Source: Saccharopolyspora erythraea (GTDB taxonomy: Bacteria > Actinomycetota > Actinomycetes > Mycobacteriales > Pseudonocardiaceae). Taken from it: 64,000 bases of DNA. The stretch is taken from positions 5,645,411 through 5,709,410 of the forward strand of contig NZ_CP054839.1 of the NCBI RefSeq assembly GCF_018141105.1, read 5' to 3'. Shown one piece after another: positions 14,856-22,871 of the stretch (its first letter is position 1; each line of letters starts with the position of its first letter). The translations under genes and the position numbers were made by a program. The notes beneath the pieces are model-generated. The model was not told the origin of the DNA. It saw only the letters and a program-made list of their open reading frames with translations, and ran no database searches.

Positions 14856-15814
14856 CAGCGGCTCCCCTCGGTCAGTTCCAGCAGCGCGCGGACGACGGTC
14901 CGCTTCAGCAAAGGCACCTTGAAACCGTTCGCGGACAACGGCCGGGCACCGTCGGCCGCCGCGGACGCGGCGGCCTCGAAGGACTCCTCGGTCGCGGGCG
15001 CGCCGCGCAGCGCCTCCTCCACCGCGGGCAGCCGCCACGGCACGGTCGCCACACCACCGACCGCCACCCGGGCGCCGGCGATGCGCGAGTCCCGGACGTC
15101 CAGTGCCACCGCGGCCGAACACAGCGCGAACTCGTAGGACTGCCGGTCCCGCACCTTGACGTAGGTGGAACGCGACGCCCAGTCCAGCCGCGGGACCACG
15201 ACCTCGCTGATCAGCTCGCCGTCGCGCAGGTCGTTCTCCACATCGGGGGTGCCGCCCGGCTGCCGGTAGAAGTCGGCCAGCTTGACGGTGCGCTCGCCGG
15301 TGGCGCTGACCAGCCGGACCTCGGCGTCGAGCGCGACGAGGGCCACCGCCAGATCGCTGGCGTGCGTCGCCACGCACGCGTCGCTGGTGCCCAGCACGGC
15401 GTGCATCCGGTTGGCCCCGGAGATCGCGGGGCAACCGCTGCCCGGCTCCCGCTTGTTGCACGGAGTCGCGACATCGCGGAAGTACGTGCAACGGGTGCGC
15501 TGCAACAGGTTTCCGCCGATGCTGGCCATGTTGCGCAGCTGCTGCGAGGCGCTCAGCAGCAGGGCGCGGGAGATGGCCGGGTACACGCCGGGGTGCTCGG
15601 CGACGTCGCCCATCCGCTCCAGTGCGCCGATCCGCAGGCCGTCACCGGTGTCGATGCCGCGCAGCGGCAGCGCGTTGATGTCCAGAACGTGTTGCGGTGT
15701 CAGGACGTTGAGCTTCATCAGGTCGACGAGCGTGGTGCCGCCGGCCAGGAACGTGCCGGGCTCGGCCAGGGCGGCCTCGACGGTGGCGGGTTCGGTGAGG
15801 TCAAAGGGTCGCAT
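14855..15814 (-). CDS. Aldehyde oxidoreductase FAD-binding subunit with [4Fe-4S] insertion (PaoB/YagS-like)
   Basis: This 319-residue protein is the flavin subunit passing electrons out of the molybdenum enzyme. [16 protein letters not shown] near residue 22 binds the FAD pyrophosphate, and [14 protein letters not shown] near 96-109 continues the flavin site. Cysteines at about 109, 119, 128 and 147, in a segment running from TRCTYFRD through [10 protein letters not shown] to GTSDAC, match the extra [4Fe-4S] insertion typical of PaoB/YagS and absent from ordinary xanthine dehydrogenases. It overlaps the 2Fe-2S gene by 14 bases and the large-subunit gene by one, so the three are translationally coupled. 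The electron acceptor is not evident. Confidence 0.92.
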   Translation of the reverse strand: MRPFDLTEPATVEAALAEPGTFLAGGTTLVDLMKLNVLTPQHVLDINALPLRGIDTGDGLRIGALERMGDVAEHPGVYPAISRALLLSASQQLRNMASIGGNLLQRTRCTYFRDVATPCNKREPGSGCPAISGANRMHAVLGTSDACVATHASDLAVALVALDAEVRLVSATGERTVKLADFYRQPGGTPDVENDLRDGELISEVVVPRLDWASRSTYVKVRDRQSYEFALCSAAVALDVRDSRIAGARVAVGGVATVPWRLPAVEEALRGAPATEESFEAAASAAADGARPLSANGFKVPLLKRTVVRALLELTEGSR

Positions 15815-16253
15815 CGGCCTGCCTCGCTTGTTCGACTGCCGCGACGATGTTCGGGTAGGCCGCGCAGCGGCAGAGGTTGCCCGACATGAACTCCCGGACG
15901 TCCTCGACGTCCTGCCTGACGGCGGCGACCGCCGACATGACCTGCCCGGAGGTGCAGAACCCGCACTGCAGGGCGTCCTGGTCGACGAACGCCTGCTGGA
16001 CCGGGTGCAAGCCCTCCTCCGAGGAGAGCCCTTCGACCGTGGTCACCGGCTGCTTCACGGTCGCGGCCAGGGTGAGGCACGACAGCACGGGCCTGCCGTC
16101 GACGTGCACCGTGCAGGCACCGCACTGGCCCCGGTCGCAGCCCTTCTTCGGCCCGGTGATGTCGAGGCGTTCGCGCAACGCGTCCAGCAGCGTCACACCG
16201 GGATCGACGCTCAGCTGTTCCGTCCTGCCGTTGATTTCGAGTGAGATGTCCAC
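15801..16253 (-). CDS. Aldehyde oxidoreductase [2Fe-2S] subunit (PaoA/YagT-like)
   Basis: A 150-residue iron-sulfur subunit with two [2Fe-2S] centres. The plant-ferredoxin-type centre is held by Cys39, 44, 47 and 59 ([22 protein letters not shown] region). The second, helical centre uses Cys97, 100, 128 and 130 (QCGFC and LCRC). The E. coli PaoA homologue has a Tat signal for periplasmic export. Here the protein starts directly with [14 protein letters not shown], so the complex is probably cytoplasmic. It is the first gene of the operon, whose upstream region contains two palindromes shared with a divergent TetR gene. Confidence 0.93.
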   Translation of the reverse strand: MDISLEINGRTEQLSVDPGVTLLDALRERLDITGPKKGCDRGQCGACTVHVDGRPVLSCLTLAATVKQPVTTVEGLSSEEGLHPVQQAFVDQDALQCGFCTSGQVMSAVAAVRQDVEDVREFMSGNLCRCAAYPNIVAAVEQARQADATL

Positions 16254-16341
16254 TGGATCTCTTTTCCGCGGATCGCCCGCGTCGGAAACCTGGCGGTGTC
16301 AAAGTGGTGGGAGCGCTCCGTCCGGCCCACCGCCGAGTCGA

Positions 16342-16357
16342 ACGGATAGTCATCCGT
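16342..16357. promoter_or_regulatory. TetR-type operator, site 1
   Basis: ACGGATAGTCATCCGT is a perfect palindrome (ACGGAT-N4-ATCCGT) between the divergent oxidoreductase operon and the TetR gene. Its centre lies 32 bp, about three helical turns, from site 2. Confidence 0.8.
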
Positions 16358-16372
16358 TTCGGCTCCGAGGCT

Positions 16373-16390
16373 AGTGGATTATTATCCGCT
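16373..16390. promoter_or_regulatory. TetR-type operator, site 2
   Basis: AGTGGATTATTATCCGCT repeats the site 1 pattern (GGAT-N4-ATCC) with one mismatch between its 7-base arms. Two matching sites on the same helical face suggest paired dimer binding that represses both divergent promoters. Confidence 0.75.
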
Positions 16391-16478
16391 TCGCAAAGTG
16401 CCCAGGTCGCGGCGCTGTCCCGGCTCCAGCGCCGCCGTGCATTACATTCCAGGGGGACGAGGCGACGACCGGGGAGGG

Positions 16479-17054
16479 ATGATGTCGACGGGATCGGTCA
16501 GCCCGCGGCGCGCGGACACCCGGCGCAACCACGAACGCATCCTCACCGCGGCCGCCGAGTCGCTGACCAGGTGCGGCGCGCTGTCCTTCAACGCCATCGC
16601 GAAGCAGGCCGGGGTCGGCGTCGGCACCGTGTACCGGCACTTCCCCACCCCGGAAGAGCTCATCCTGGCGGTCTACCGGCGCGAGGTGCGCCACCTCGTC
16701 GAGGTCGTGCCCAGCCTGCTCGAGAGACACCCGCCGGAACAGGCGTTCCGGGTGTGGACCAGCGACCACCTGGCGCACTACATGATGACCAAGCGCGGGC
16801 TGGCGAAGGCCCTCAGCGCCGCGACGGCGTCCTGCGGGGAGCTGCCCGCCAGTGCCCACGAGGCCATGGTGGGCGCGGTCGCCACCCTGCTGGAAGCCAA
16901 CGTCGAGGCAGGCACAGTCCGCGCCGACCTGGACCCGGAGACGGTGCTGCGCGGGCTGGGCGGCCTGCTGTTCCTGGACCCCGGCGGCGACTGGCAGAAC
17001 CAGACCGCGAACCTCGCCGATCTGCTGTGGCGCGGCATGCGCACGCAGGACTGA
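16479..17054 (+). CDS. TetR family transcriptional repressor
   Basis: A 191-residue TetR regulator. The DNA-binding three-helix unit is textbook: RRNHERILTAAAESLTRCGALSFNAIAKQAGVGVGTVYRHFPTPEELILAVY over about residues 13-65. A ligand-binding helical domain follows. It is transcribed away from the aldehyde oxidoreductase operon, and the gap holds two matching GGAT-N4-ATCC palindromes, so autoregulation and control of the oxidoreductase are likely. The ligand may be an aldehyde or aromatic compound (inference). GGGGAGGG abuts the start; ATG 16479 and ATG 16482 are adjacent and cannot be separated. Confidence 0.9.
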   Translation: MMSTGSVSPRRADTRRNHERILTAAAESLTRCGALSFNAIAKQAGVGVGTVYRHFPTPEELILAVYRREVRHLVEVVPSLLERHPPEQAFRVWTSDHLAHYMMTKRGLAKALSAATASCGELPASAHEAMVGAVATLLEANVEAGTVRADLDPETVLRGLGGLLFLDPGGDWQNQTANLADLLWRGMRTQD

Positions 17055-17257
17055 CCCGCGCCATCGCTTCCCCTGACCGGCTTTTGGCCTGACCAGTTGA
17101 TTTCAGTCCGCCCTGAAGCAATGGACGAGATCTATTTTCAGTGGAGAGCGTAGCCGATTCGGACACTCGACGAGTGCGACACCTTCCACCACGCAGAAGG
17201 CAGTACACCCACCGCACCGGCCGCTACCGAATAGAAACACCACCGCGATGTGAACCA

Positions 17258-17287
17258 TTGACAGTTTGCGTCACGTGATCGTTGAAT
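17258..17287 (+). promoter_or_regulatory. Candidate promoter of the abgT-M20 operon
   Basis: TTGACA at 17258-17263 is a perfect -35 hexamer, with TTGAAT (4/6 to TATAAT) 18 bases downstream. A transcript starting near 17294 would have a leader of about 43 bases with GGAGGAGC before the GTG start. Confidence 0.45.
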
Positions 17288-17336
17288 GCTGCGAACGCAG
17301 CACCGGGGCTGCCGAGCCGGAGCGGGAGGAGCTCAG

Positions 17337-18881
17337 GTGACCACGACGGACGGCGCACGTCGCAAGCGTTCGATGGCTCTGCTGCTGGGCTTCCTGCAAG
17401 GGGTCGAACGCCTCGGGAACAAGCTGCCGCACCCGTTCTGGCTGTTCACCATCATGGCGGGGCTGGTGGTGGTCCTCAGCGGCGTGCTCAGCGCGCTCGG
17501 CGCCTCCGCCGTGTCCCCAGTGGACGGGAAGACCATCCGGGTCAGGAGCCTGCTGTCGGCCGAGGGCGTGTCGACCATCATCGGCGACGCGGTGGAGAAC
17601 TTCGCGAAGTTCCCGCCGCTGGCGCTGATCATCGTGGTGATGCTCGGGGTGTCGGTGGCCGAGCGGAGCGGGCTGCTCAACGCGATGCTGCGCGGCAGCG
17701 TCACCCGCGTCCCGGCGAGGTACCTGACGTTCGTCGTGGCGCTGGTGGGGATCACCGGCAGCGTCGCCTCCGACGCCGCGTACGTGGTGCTGATCCCGTT
17801 GGGCGCGCTGGTGTTCAAGGCCGCCGGGCGCAGCCCGATCCTCGGCCTGGTGGTCGCGTTCGGATCGATCTCGGCGGGCTACAACGCATCGCTGCTGCTC
17901 ACCCCGACCGACGCGATCCTGGCCGGGCTGACCACCAGCGCGGCGCGCTTCATCGACCCGGACTACTCGGTGACGCCGCTGGCCAACTTCTACTTCTCGT
18001 TCGGTTCGGCGCTTTTCCTGGCCGTTGTCATCACCCTGGTCACCGAGTTCGTGCTCACCAGGCGGACCGAGGGCATGACCGCCGACGGCGAGGGCCTGGA
18101 CCAGCAGCTCGGCGAGATGCGGCTGAGCACGGCGGAACGGCGCGGCCTGCGCAACGCCGGCCTCACCCTGCTGGCCGTCGTGGCGGTGCTGGTGGCGGTT
18201 CTCGTCCCGGCCGGCTCGCCGTTCCGCGGCGAGGGCGGCGGCATCCTCGACTCACCCGTGATCACCGGCGTCGCCTACCTGCTCGGCCTGGTGTTCCTGC
18301 TGACCGGCGCCGTCTTCGGCCGCGCCACCGGCAGCCTCGCACGCGCCCGGGAGATCCCCGGTGCGATGGCCAAGGGCGTGGTCGACCTCGCACCGGTGGT
18401 GGTGCTGTTCTTCGCCGCCTCCCAGTTCCTCGCCTACTTCAAGTGGACCAGGATCGGCGAGATCCTCGCCATCCACGGCGCGGCGCTGCTGAAGTCCGCC
18501 CACGTGCACCCGCTGGTGCTGATGCTCGGCCTGACCGCGCTGGTCACCTGCATCAACCTGCTGATCACCAGCGGCTCCGCGCAGTGGGCGCTGGTCGGCC
18601 CGGTCGTGGTGCCGATGTTCATGCTGCTGGGCGTGTCACCGGAGACCACGCAGGCGGTGTACCGGATCGGCGACTCGGCGACGAACCTGATCAGCCCGAT
18701 GAGCCCCTACTTCGCGATGGCGCTCGGGATGCTGCAGCGCTACCGCAAGGACGCCGGGATCGGATCGCTGATGTCGCTGACCATCCCGATCTCCTTCGCC
18801 GTGCTGGTCAGCTGGATGCTGTTCTTCATGGCGTGGTGGACGCTCGGCGTTCCGCTGGGCCCCGGCGCCCCGGTGCGCTGA
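17337..18881 (+). CDS. abgT: AbgT family transporter (p-aminobenzoyl-glutamate type)
   Basis: A 514-residue inner-membrane protein of the AbgT family, known as importers of p-aminobenzoyl-glutamate or exporters of antimetabolites. The N-terminus FLQGVERLGNKLPHPFWLFTIMAG is the family start. GDAVENFAKFPPLALIIVVMLGVSVAERSGL, GSVASDAAYVVLIPLGALVF and GYNASLLLTPTDAILAGLTTSAA follow. The late helices contain INLLITSGSAQWALVGPVVVPMFMLLG and SPMSPYFAMALG. The GTG at 17337 is preceded by GGAGGAGC; an upstream extension lacks family similarity. A peptidase of the M20 family follows after 37 bases. Together they look like an uptake-and-cleavage pair for aminobenzoyl-glutamate (from folate breakdown) or a similar N-acyl-glutamate. 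Confidence 0.92.
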   Translation: MTTTDGARRKRSMALLLGFLQGVERLGNKLPHPFWLFTIMAGLVVVLSGVLSALGASAVSPVDGKTIRVRSLLSAEGVSTIIGDAVENFAKFPPLALIIVVMLGVSVAERSGLLNAMLRGSVTRVPARYLTFVVALVGITGSVASDAAYVVLIPLGALVFKAAGRSPILGLVVAFGSISAGYNASLLLTPTDAILAGLTTSAARFIDPDYSVTPLANFYFSFGSALFLAVVITLVTEFVLTRRTEGMTADGEGLDQQLGEMRLSTAERRGLRNAGLTLLAVVAVLVAVLVPAGSPFRGEGGGILDSPVITGVAYLLGLVFLLTGAVFGRATGSLARAREIPGAMAKGVVDLAPVVVLFFAASQFLAYFKWTRIGEILAIHGAALLKSAHVHPLVLMLGLTALVTCINLLITSGSAQWALVGPVVVPMFMLLGVSPETTQAVYRIGDSATNLISPMSPYFAMALGMLQRYRKDAGIGSLMSLTIPISFAVLVSWMLFFMAWWTLGVPLGPGAPVR

Positions 18882-18918
18882 GGCGCACCCCGAAACGCAA
18901 CAACAAGAAAGGTGACGA

Positions 18919-20073
18919 GTGTTGAACGACGCGACAGCGTTGGTGGAACGGGCCGGGGACGTGCTGCCCGACGTGCTGGCCGACCTGCGCCGGCTGGTCG
19001 AGAGCGAGACCCCCAGCAACGACAAGCAGGCGCTGGACGCCGGGCTCGCCGACATCGGAACCTGGCTCACCGAACGTCTCGGAGAGCCGGTGGCCCGGGA
19101 GCGCCACGACGGCGGCCACTACGGCGACGTCCTCGACATCACCTTGCCCGGTACCGCGTCCGGCACCGTCCTGTTGCTGTGCCACTACGACACGGTGTGG
19201 CCGGTGGGCACACTCGCGGAGTGGCCGTTCACCACCGAGGGCGACCGGATCACCGCTCCTGGCTGCCTGGACATGAAGCTCGGCATCGTGCACGGCGTGT
19301 GGGCCCTGCGGCTCCTGCGCGAGCTGGAGATCCCGCACCCGTCGGTGCGGTTCCTGCTCAACGGCGACGAGGAGATCGGCAGCCACTCCTCCCGCCCCCA
19401 CATCGAGCGGGCGTGCACCGAGAGCACCGCGACGCTCGTGCTGGAACCCAGCCGCGCGGGCAAGGCCAAGATCCGCCGCAAAGGCCTCGGCCTGTTCGAC
19501 CTCGCGGTGCGCGGCGTCGAATCGCACGCCGGGCTCGACCCGGCCGCCGGGGCCAGTGCCATCCACGCGCTGGCCGAGCTCATCCCGGCCGTCACCGCGC
19601 TCGCCGCCCCCGACCGCGGCACCACGATCAACATCGGGCTGATCAGCGGCGGCACCGTCCGGAACGTGGTGGCGGGGCGAGCCGGCTGCGAGATCGACAT
19701 CCGAATCCAGGACCCGGAAGAAATGCCGCGCATCGACGCCGGGTTCGCGGCGCTGGCGGTCGCCGACGACCGGATCGAGGTCGAGGTGACCGGCGGCTGG
19801 AACCGGCCGCCGATGAACCCGAACCCGCCCTCCGAGCGGCTGTTCGACCACGCCCGCGCCGCCGCCGAGGACATCGGCCGCACGCTGGAGGGCACCTCGG
19901 TCGGCGGGGTGAGCGACGCGAACTTCGTCTCCGCGCTGGGAAAGCCGGTGCTCGACGGTCTGGGCGCGGTCGGCGCCGGCCCGCACTCCCGCGACGAACA
20001 CGTGGTTCCGAGCGAGTCGCCGGGCCAGATCGCCATGCTGGCGGGGCTCATCAGCCGCCTCCGCGACTTCTGA
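18919..20073 (+). CDS. M20 family metallopeptidase (glutamate carboxypeptidase-like)
   Basis: A 384-residue cytoplasmic two-zinc carboxypeptidase. Zinc ligands and catalytic residues are visible: His89 and Asp91 in CHYDTVWP, Asp118 in PGCLDMKLG, Glu151-Glu152 in NGDEEIGS, and a C-terminal His in SRDEHVVP. A dimerisation lid (about 180-290) lies between the halves, with KGLGLFDLAVRGVESHAG at its start. It resembles carboxypeptidase G2-type enzymes that release glutamate from folates and aminobenzoyl-glutamate, which fits its AbgT partner 37 bases upstream. The GTG at 18919 follows AAAGGTGA. A small hairpin follows the stop. Confidence 0.9.
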   Translation: MLNDATALVERAGDVLPDVLADLRRLVESETPSNDKQALDAGLADIGTWLTERLGEPVARERHDGGHYGDVLDITLPGTASGTVLLLCHYDTVWPVGTLAEWPFTTEGDRITAPGCLDMKLGIVHGVWALRLLRELEIPHPSVRFLLNGDEEIGSHSSRPHIERACTESTATLVLEPSRAGKAKIRRKGLGLFDLAVRGVESHAGLDPAAGASAIHALAELIPAVTALAAPDRGTTINIGLISGGTVRNVVAGRAGCEIDIRIQDPEEMPRIDAGFAALAVADDRIEVEVTGGWNRPPMNPNPPSERLFDHARAAAEDIGRTLEGTSVGGVSDANFVSALGKPVLDGLGAVGAGPHSRDEHVVPSESPGQIAMLAGLISRLRDF

Positions 20074-20099
20074 CCCCGCCCGTCCACGTCCGGTGTGGC

Positions 20100-20119
20100 G
20101 ACGCACCGAACGGTGCGTC
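20100..20119 (+). terminator. Short hairpin after the M20 peptidase gene
   Basis: GACGCACC and GGTGCGTC pair around GAAC, 26 bases after the peptidase stop and just before the end of the converging GPP34 gene. Confidence 0.5.
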
Positions 20120-20129
20120 AGCGAGCGGA

Positions 20130-20774
20130 TCAAGCCATCGTCGCCACGTTCATCCAGTTCGCGCTGGTCACCATCGTCGCGAGCGTGGCGGCGGCGGGGC
20201 CTGCGGATCCGGCCACCGCGCCGAGGTCCTCCCCCTTGCTGATCGCCTTGAGCCGCGTGCGCTCTTCCCGGTCGAATCCCAGCGAGTCGGCCAACCCGCT
20301 CGCCCGCACCACCGCCACCAGCATCACGAGCCGGTCGTCGAGCTCGCACTCGTTGCGGCCGGCCGCGCGGAGCCTGTCGACCAGCGCTTCCCGCGTGGCG
20401 ATGTCCGGGAAGTACGAGTCGTACGAGACGAGCAGCGCGGACTTCTGCTCGTGGCGCATCAGCTGCCGCTCGCTGAGAGCGGCGCAGTGCACCTTGCGCC
20501 GCGACTTGCGGCGCCAGAAGAACGTCCCGGCATCGACCGGCTTTTCCTCCGATCCGGAGAGCTTCCGCAGCAGGGCCGTCGCGTCGTCGATCCACGCGAT
20601 GCCGCTCGGGCTCGCATCGGTGATCCGGATCTTCTTGCCTGCGAGGTCCACACGCCCGCGCAGCGCGAGCTCGCCGAGCTCGGCGCCCGCGGTGTAGTCG
20701 GCCATCATGTGGTAGCCGCCGTTGTCCTTGTGGAGCAACAGCACGAACTCTTCGGGTAGCGAAAGCGAGGACAT
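20130..20774 (-). CDS. GPP34 family (GOLPH3/Vps74-like) protein
   Basis: A 214-residue soluble, mostly helical protein of the GPP34 family. In eukaryotes GOLPH3/Vps74 binds phosphatidylinositol-4-phosphate; actinomycetes carry several paralogues of unknown function. SLSLPEEFVLLLHKDNGG is the family opening, followed by TAGAELGELALRGRVDLAGKKIRI, the region LSGSEEKPVDAGTF, and a C-terminal LVMLVAVVRASGLADSLGFDREERTRLKAI. The ATG at 20774 has GAGGA seven bases upstream and is preferred to the GTG two codons earlier. The neighbour downstream converges, and no operon partner is evident. Confidence 0.85.
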   Translation of the reverse strand: MSSLSLPEEFVLLLHKDNGGYHMMADYTAGAELGELALRGRVDLAGKKIRITDASPSGIAWIDDATALLRKLSGSEEKPVDAGTFFWRRKSRRKVHCAALSERQLMRHEQKSALLVSYDSYFPDIATREALVDRLRAAGRNECELDDRLVMLVAVVRASGLADSLGFDREERTRLKAISKGEDLGAVAGSAGPAAATLATMVTSANWMNVATMA

Positions 20775-20793
20775 GGCCACATCCTCGCAGTGA

Positions 20794-21252
20794 TCAGCCG
20801 TCGGCGAGATCGCATCGCGCGTTCAGGGCGGCGTGGTGGTGGTCACCGGCCGGACGGCTGCGGGAGAACCGCTGTCGCAGCGGTTCGACGAGCGAGGGAC
20901 CACCGGCGAGGCACCACACGGCGATCACGGGGTCGCAGATCGCGCAGCCCAGCGAGGAATGCTCGCAGAAGGGGATGATCGGGTTGCCGTACAGGTGGTG
21001 GGCCGCATCCCAGGCGGTGTGCAGCAGCCACGCGATGCCGATGAACGTCCAGGACTCCAGCCCGCGGTAAGCGCAGTAGGTGGCGACGATCGCGAAGGCG
21101 AACTCCCAAGGCCCGAAACCACCACCGCTCAGGTAGGCGGCCCCGGCGCCGCCGACCATGACGGCGTTGAACCGGCGTCGGTTCGGTTCGGGGACGAACG
21201 AGCTGACGAACGCGTACAGGACGCCGATCAGAACTGCCGTTACGACGATCAT
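20794..21252 (-). CDS. DUF6010 family membrane protein
   Basis: A 152-residue hydrophobic protein with about four membrane segments (IVVTAVLIGVLYAFVSSFV, FNAVMVGGAGAAYLSGGGF, WEFAFAIVATYCAYRG, WTFIGIAWLLHTAWDAAH). The conserved HTAWDAAHHLYGNPIIPF and CAICDPVIAVWCLAGGPSL identify it as DUF6010, a family with no known function. Histidines and cysteines clustered in this half could bind metal or haem, though nothing proves it. The ATG at 21252 begins the first helix; the longer frame upstream has no family character. No strong ribosome binding site is visible. Confidence 0.75.
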   Translation of the reverse strand: MIVVTAVLIGVLYAFVSSFVPEPNRRRFNAVMVGGAGAAYLSGGGFGPWEFAFAIVATYCAYRGLESWTFIGIAWLLHTAWDAAHHLYGNPIIPFCEHSSLGCAICDPVIAVWCLAGGPSLVEPLRQRFSRSRPAGDHHHAALNARCDLADG

Positions 21253-21425
21253 GGTCGAGGTCTGCCATCTCCGGGTGAGGTCAGTGGAGGGCACGCACGT
21301 CCGACCGGCAAAGGCGTTGCCGTTCCGGAGACGCACCTCCGTCTGGTGACGCCACGACGCTAGCGCCGTCCAACCAGGACCGGAACGGGCACGATCGCCA
21401 CATACCAAGGGATTCCGGCCGGCGA

Positions 21426-22544
21426 CTACCCCAGCCGCACGCGCATGAGGCGGACGTTGTACTGCTCCCACTGCGACATCACGAAGTACACCTCGTCGTG
21501 AGATTCCGTTTCCGGGTGGATGAACGGCGCGTAGAGGCCGGGATGGTCACGGCTGGTCACGACTTCCCGAGCCGGACTCCACGGACCGGTGAGAGTCGGC
21601 GCGGTTCGCAGAACGATCGCCGCGCGAAGTTCGTCGAGGTACATCGCCATCCAGCACCGGCACCCCCTGCGGTGGTCGACCGAAAGCTCGCCGACGGCGC
21701 CCCCGAACACCGGTGCGGCGCGCGCTTCGTCGGGCTGCCAGGCCAGGCCGTCCCAGTACTCGTAGGCGGCCTTGTCGAGGACCTCGTTGTCGCGCACCCG
21801 TGCCAGCGAGGCCGGGCCGAACCGGCCGTTCGGCTTCCCGAACAGGTACACGTGCCGGTCGTCGCGGACCATCGCCGCCAGCTGGAACCCGTTGCCTCCA
21901 TCCGGATTGTCCCAACGCGGTGTCGCGGGCTTGGCCCAATGCGCGCCCCCGTCATCGGAGTAGGCGATACCGGCGTAGTTGGTGCGCCAGTGGCCGGGAG
22001 CGCCCCACGACCGGACCGACATGTAGTGCAGGTACTCGCGACCCCGGACCGAGATTCCCGCCGTGGGGTTGACCGTGTGCTCCTGCACGGCGGAATCCCG
22101 GGGGATCACCTCGACCGCCCGTCCCGGCGGGTCCTGGACCATGTCCGCGATGACCAGGCCGGCGGACGGCGGGCCCATCGCGGCGCGACCCAGCACGCTC
22201 GTCCGCCAGTCCGGGTCGCCCCGCGTCCCGTGACCGCTGCCGCCGGGCCCGAAGGTGTCCCCGAATGCCATCAGCACGCCGCCGCGACCGTCGTCCCACA
22301 TGATCCCCAGGTCCGTTCCGTGGACCCGGAACCGCAGGTCGGTGCGGTTCGGCGACTCCGCACCGGTCACCCAGCCGACCGCGCTCACCTCGGCAACGCG
22401 GGGTACCGGCTCCGCCACGGCCACCGGCGTCAGCACGCAGCTCAGCAGGACGACGGCCCCGGCGAAGGAGCCGATCCGCCGCCGACCCGCGGGCGCGAAA
22501 ACGGCCACTCCTGATTGTCGGCCCTCGACGGCACGACCGCACAT
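21426..22544 (-). CDS. Secreted DUF4185 domain protein under a Zur-like box
   Basis: A protein of about 372 residues with an N-terminal signal peptide ([24 protein letters not shown], cleaved before EPVPR). The rest matches DUF4185, a beta-propeller-like domain related to glycosidase and sialidase folds: [52 protein letters not shown], then [31 protein letters not shown]. The start is uncertain: ATG 22544 lies only five bases from the Zur-like palindrome, implying a leaderless message, while GTG 22508 gives a more usual signal peptide. Sharing the operator with a zinc-free L36 gene suggests expression during zinc starvation. Confidence 0.75.
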   Translation of the reverse strand: MCGRAVEGRQSGVAVFAPAGRRRIGSFAGAVVLLSCVLTPVAVAEPVPRVAEVSAVGWVTGAESPNRTDLRFRVHGTDLGIMWDDGRGGVLMAFGDTFGPGGSGHGTRGDPDWRTSVLGRAAMGPPSAGLVIADMVQDPPGRAVEVIPRDSAVQEHTVNPTAGISVRGREYLHYMSVRSWGAPGHWRTNYAGIAYSDDGGAHWAKPATPRWDNPDGGNGFQLAAMVRDDRHVYLFGKPNGRFGPASLARVRDNEVLDKAAYEYWDGLAWQPDEARAAPVFGGAVGELSVDHRRGCRCWMAMYLDELRAAIVLRTAPTLTGPWSPAREVVTSRDHPGLYAPFIHPETESHDEVYFVMSQWEQYNVRLMRVRLG

Positions 22545-22548
22545 GGTA

Positions 22549-22565
22549 ACGATAATCATTATCGT
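22549..22565. promoter_or_regulatory. Zur-type operator
   Basis: ACGATAATCATTATCGT is a perfect 17-bp palindrome (centre C) with the AATnATT core of Zur/Fur-family sites. It lies 41 bases before the zinc-independent L36 gene and 5 bases before the divergent DUF4185 start. Zur control of cysteine-free ribosomal protein paralogues is well established in actinomycetes. Confidence 0.85.
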
Positions 22566-22605
22566 CTACACTCGGCGCCGAGTCGGCACGCAGGGAGGAA
22601 GGAAC

Positions 22606-22728
22606 ATGAAGGTAAGAGCGTCGCTGAAGTCCCTGAAGGACAAGGACGGTTCGCAGGTGGTCCGCCGCCGGGGCAAGCTCTACGTCGTCAACAAGCGCAA
22701 CCCCCGGTGGAAGGGACGCCAGGGCTGA
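22606..22728 (+). CDS. rpmJ: 50S ribosomal protein L36, zinc-independent (C-minus) paralogue
   Basis: A 40-residue basic protein beginning [19 protein letters not shown] and ending in the L36 tail [14 protein letters not shown]. The zinc-binding CxxC...C...H set of the normal L36 is absent: no cysteine occurs. This is the paralogue that replaces the zinc-containing form when zinc is scarce, freeing zinc for other uses. GGGAGGAAGG lies just before the ATG. A Zur-type palindrome sits 41 bases upstream, and a strong 18-bp hairpin follows the stop, so it is a single-gene transcript. Confidence 0.95.
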   Translation: MKVRASLKSLKDKDGSQVVRRRGKLYVVNKRNPRWKGRQG

Positions 22729-22755
22729 CGCCCGCCCGAAGGGATCGGGCGCCGG

Positions 22756-22795
22756 GCCATGGGCGGGGAGACGCAGCCGTCTCCCCGCCCATGGC
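22756..22795 (+). terminator. Strong terminator of the L36 gene
   Basis: GCCATGGGCGGGGAGACG pairs perfectly over 18 bp with its complement at 22778-22795 around the loop CAGC, 27 bases after the stop codon. Confidence 0.8.
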
Positions 22796-22871
22796 GACGG
22801 TTTCCGCGAGCAGGCATGTGCGGCGATTCGCCGAGCAGAGTAGAACGGACCGGGAAACCGACCAGTGCTCG

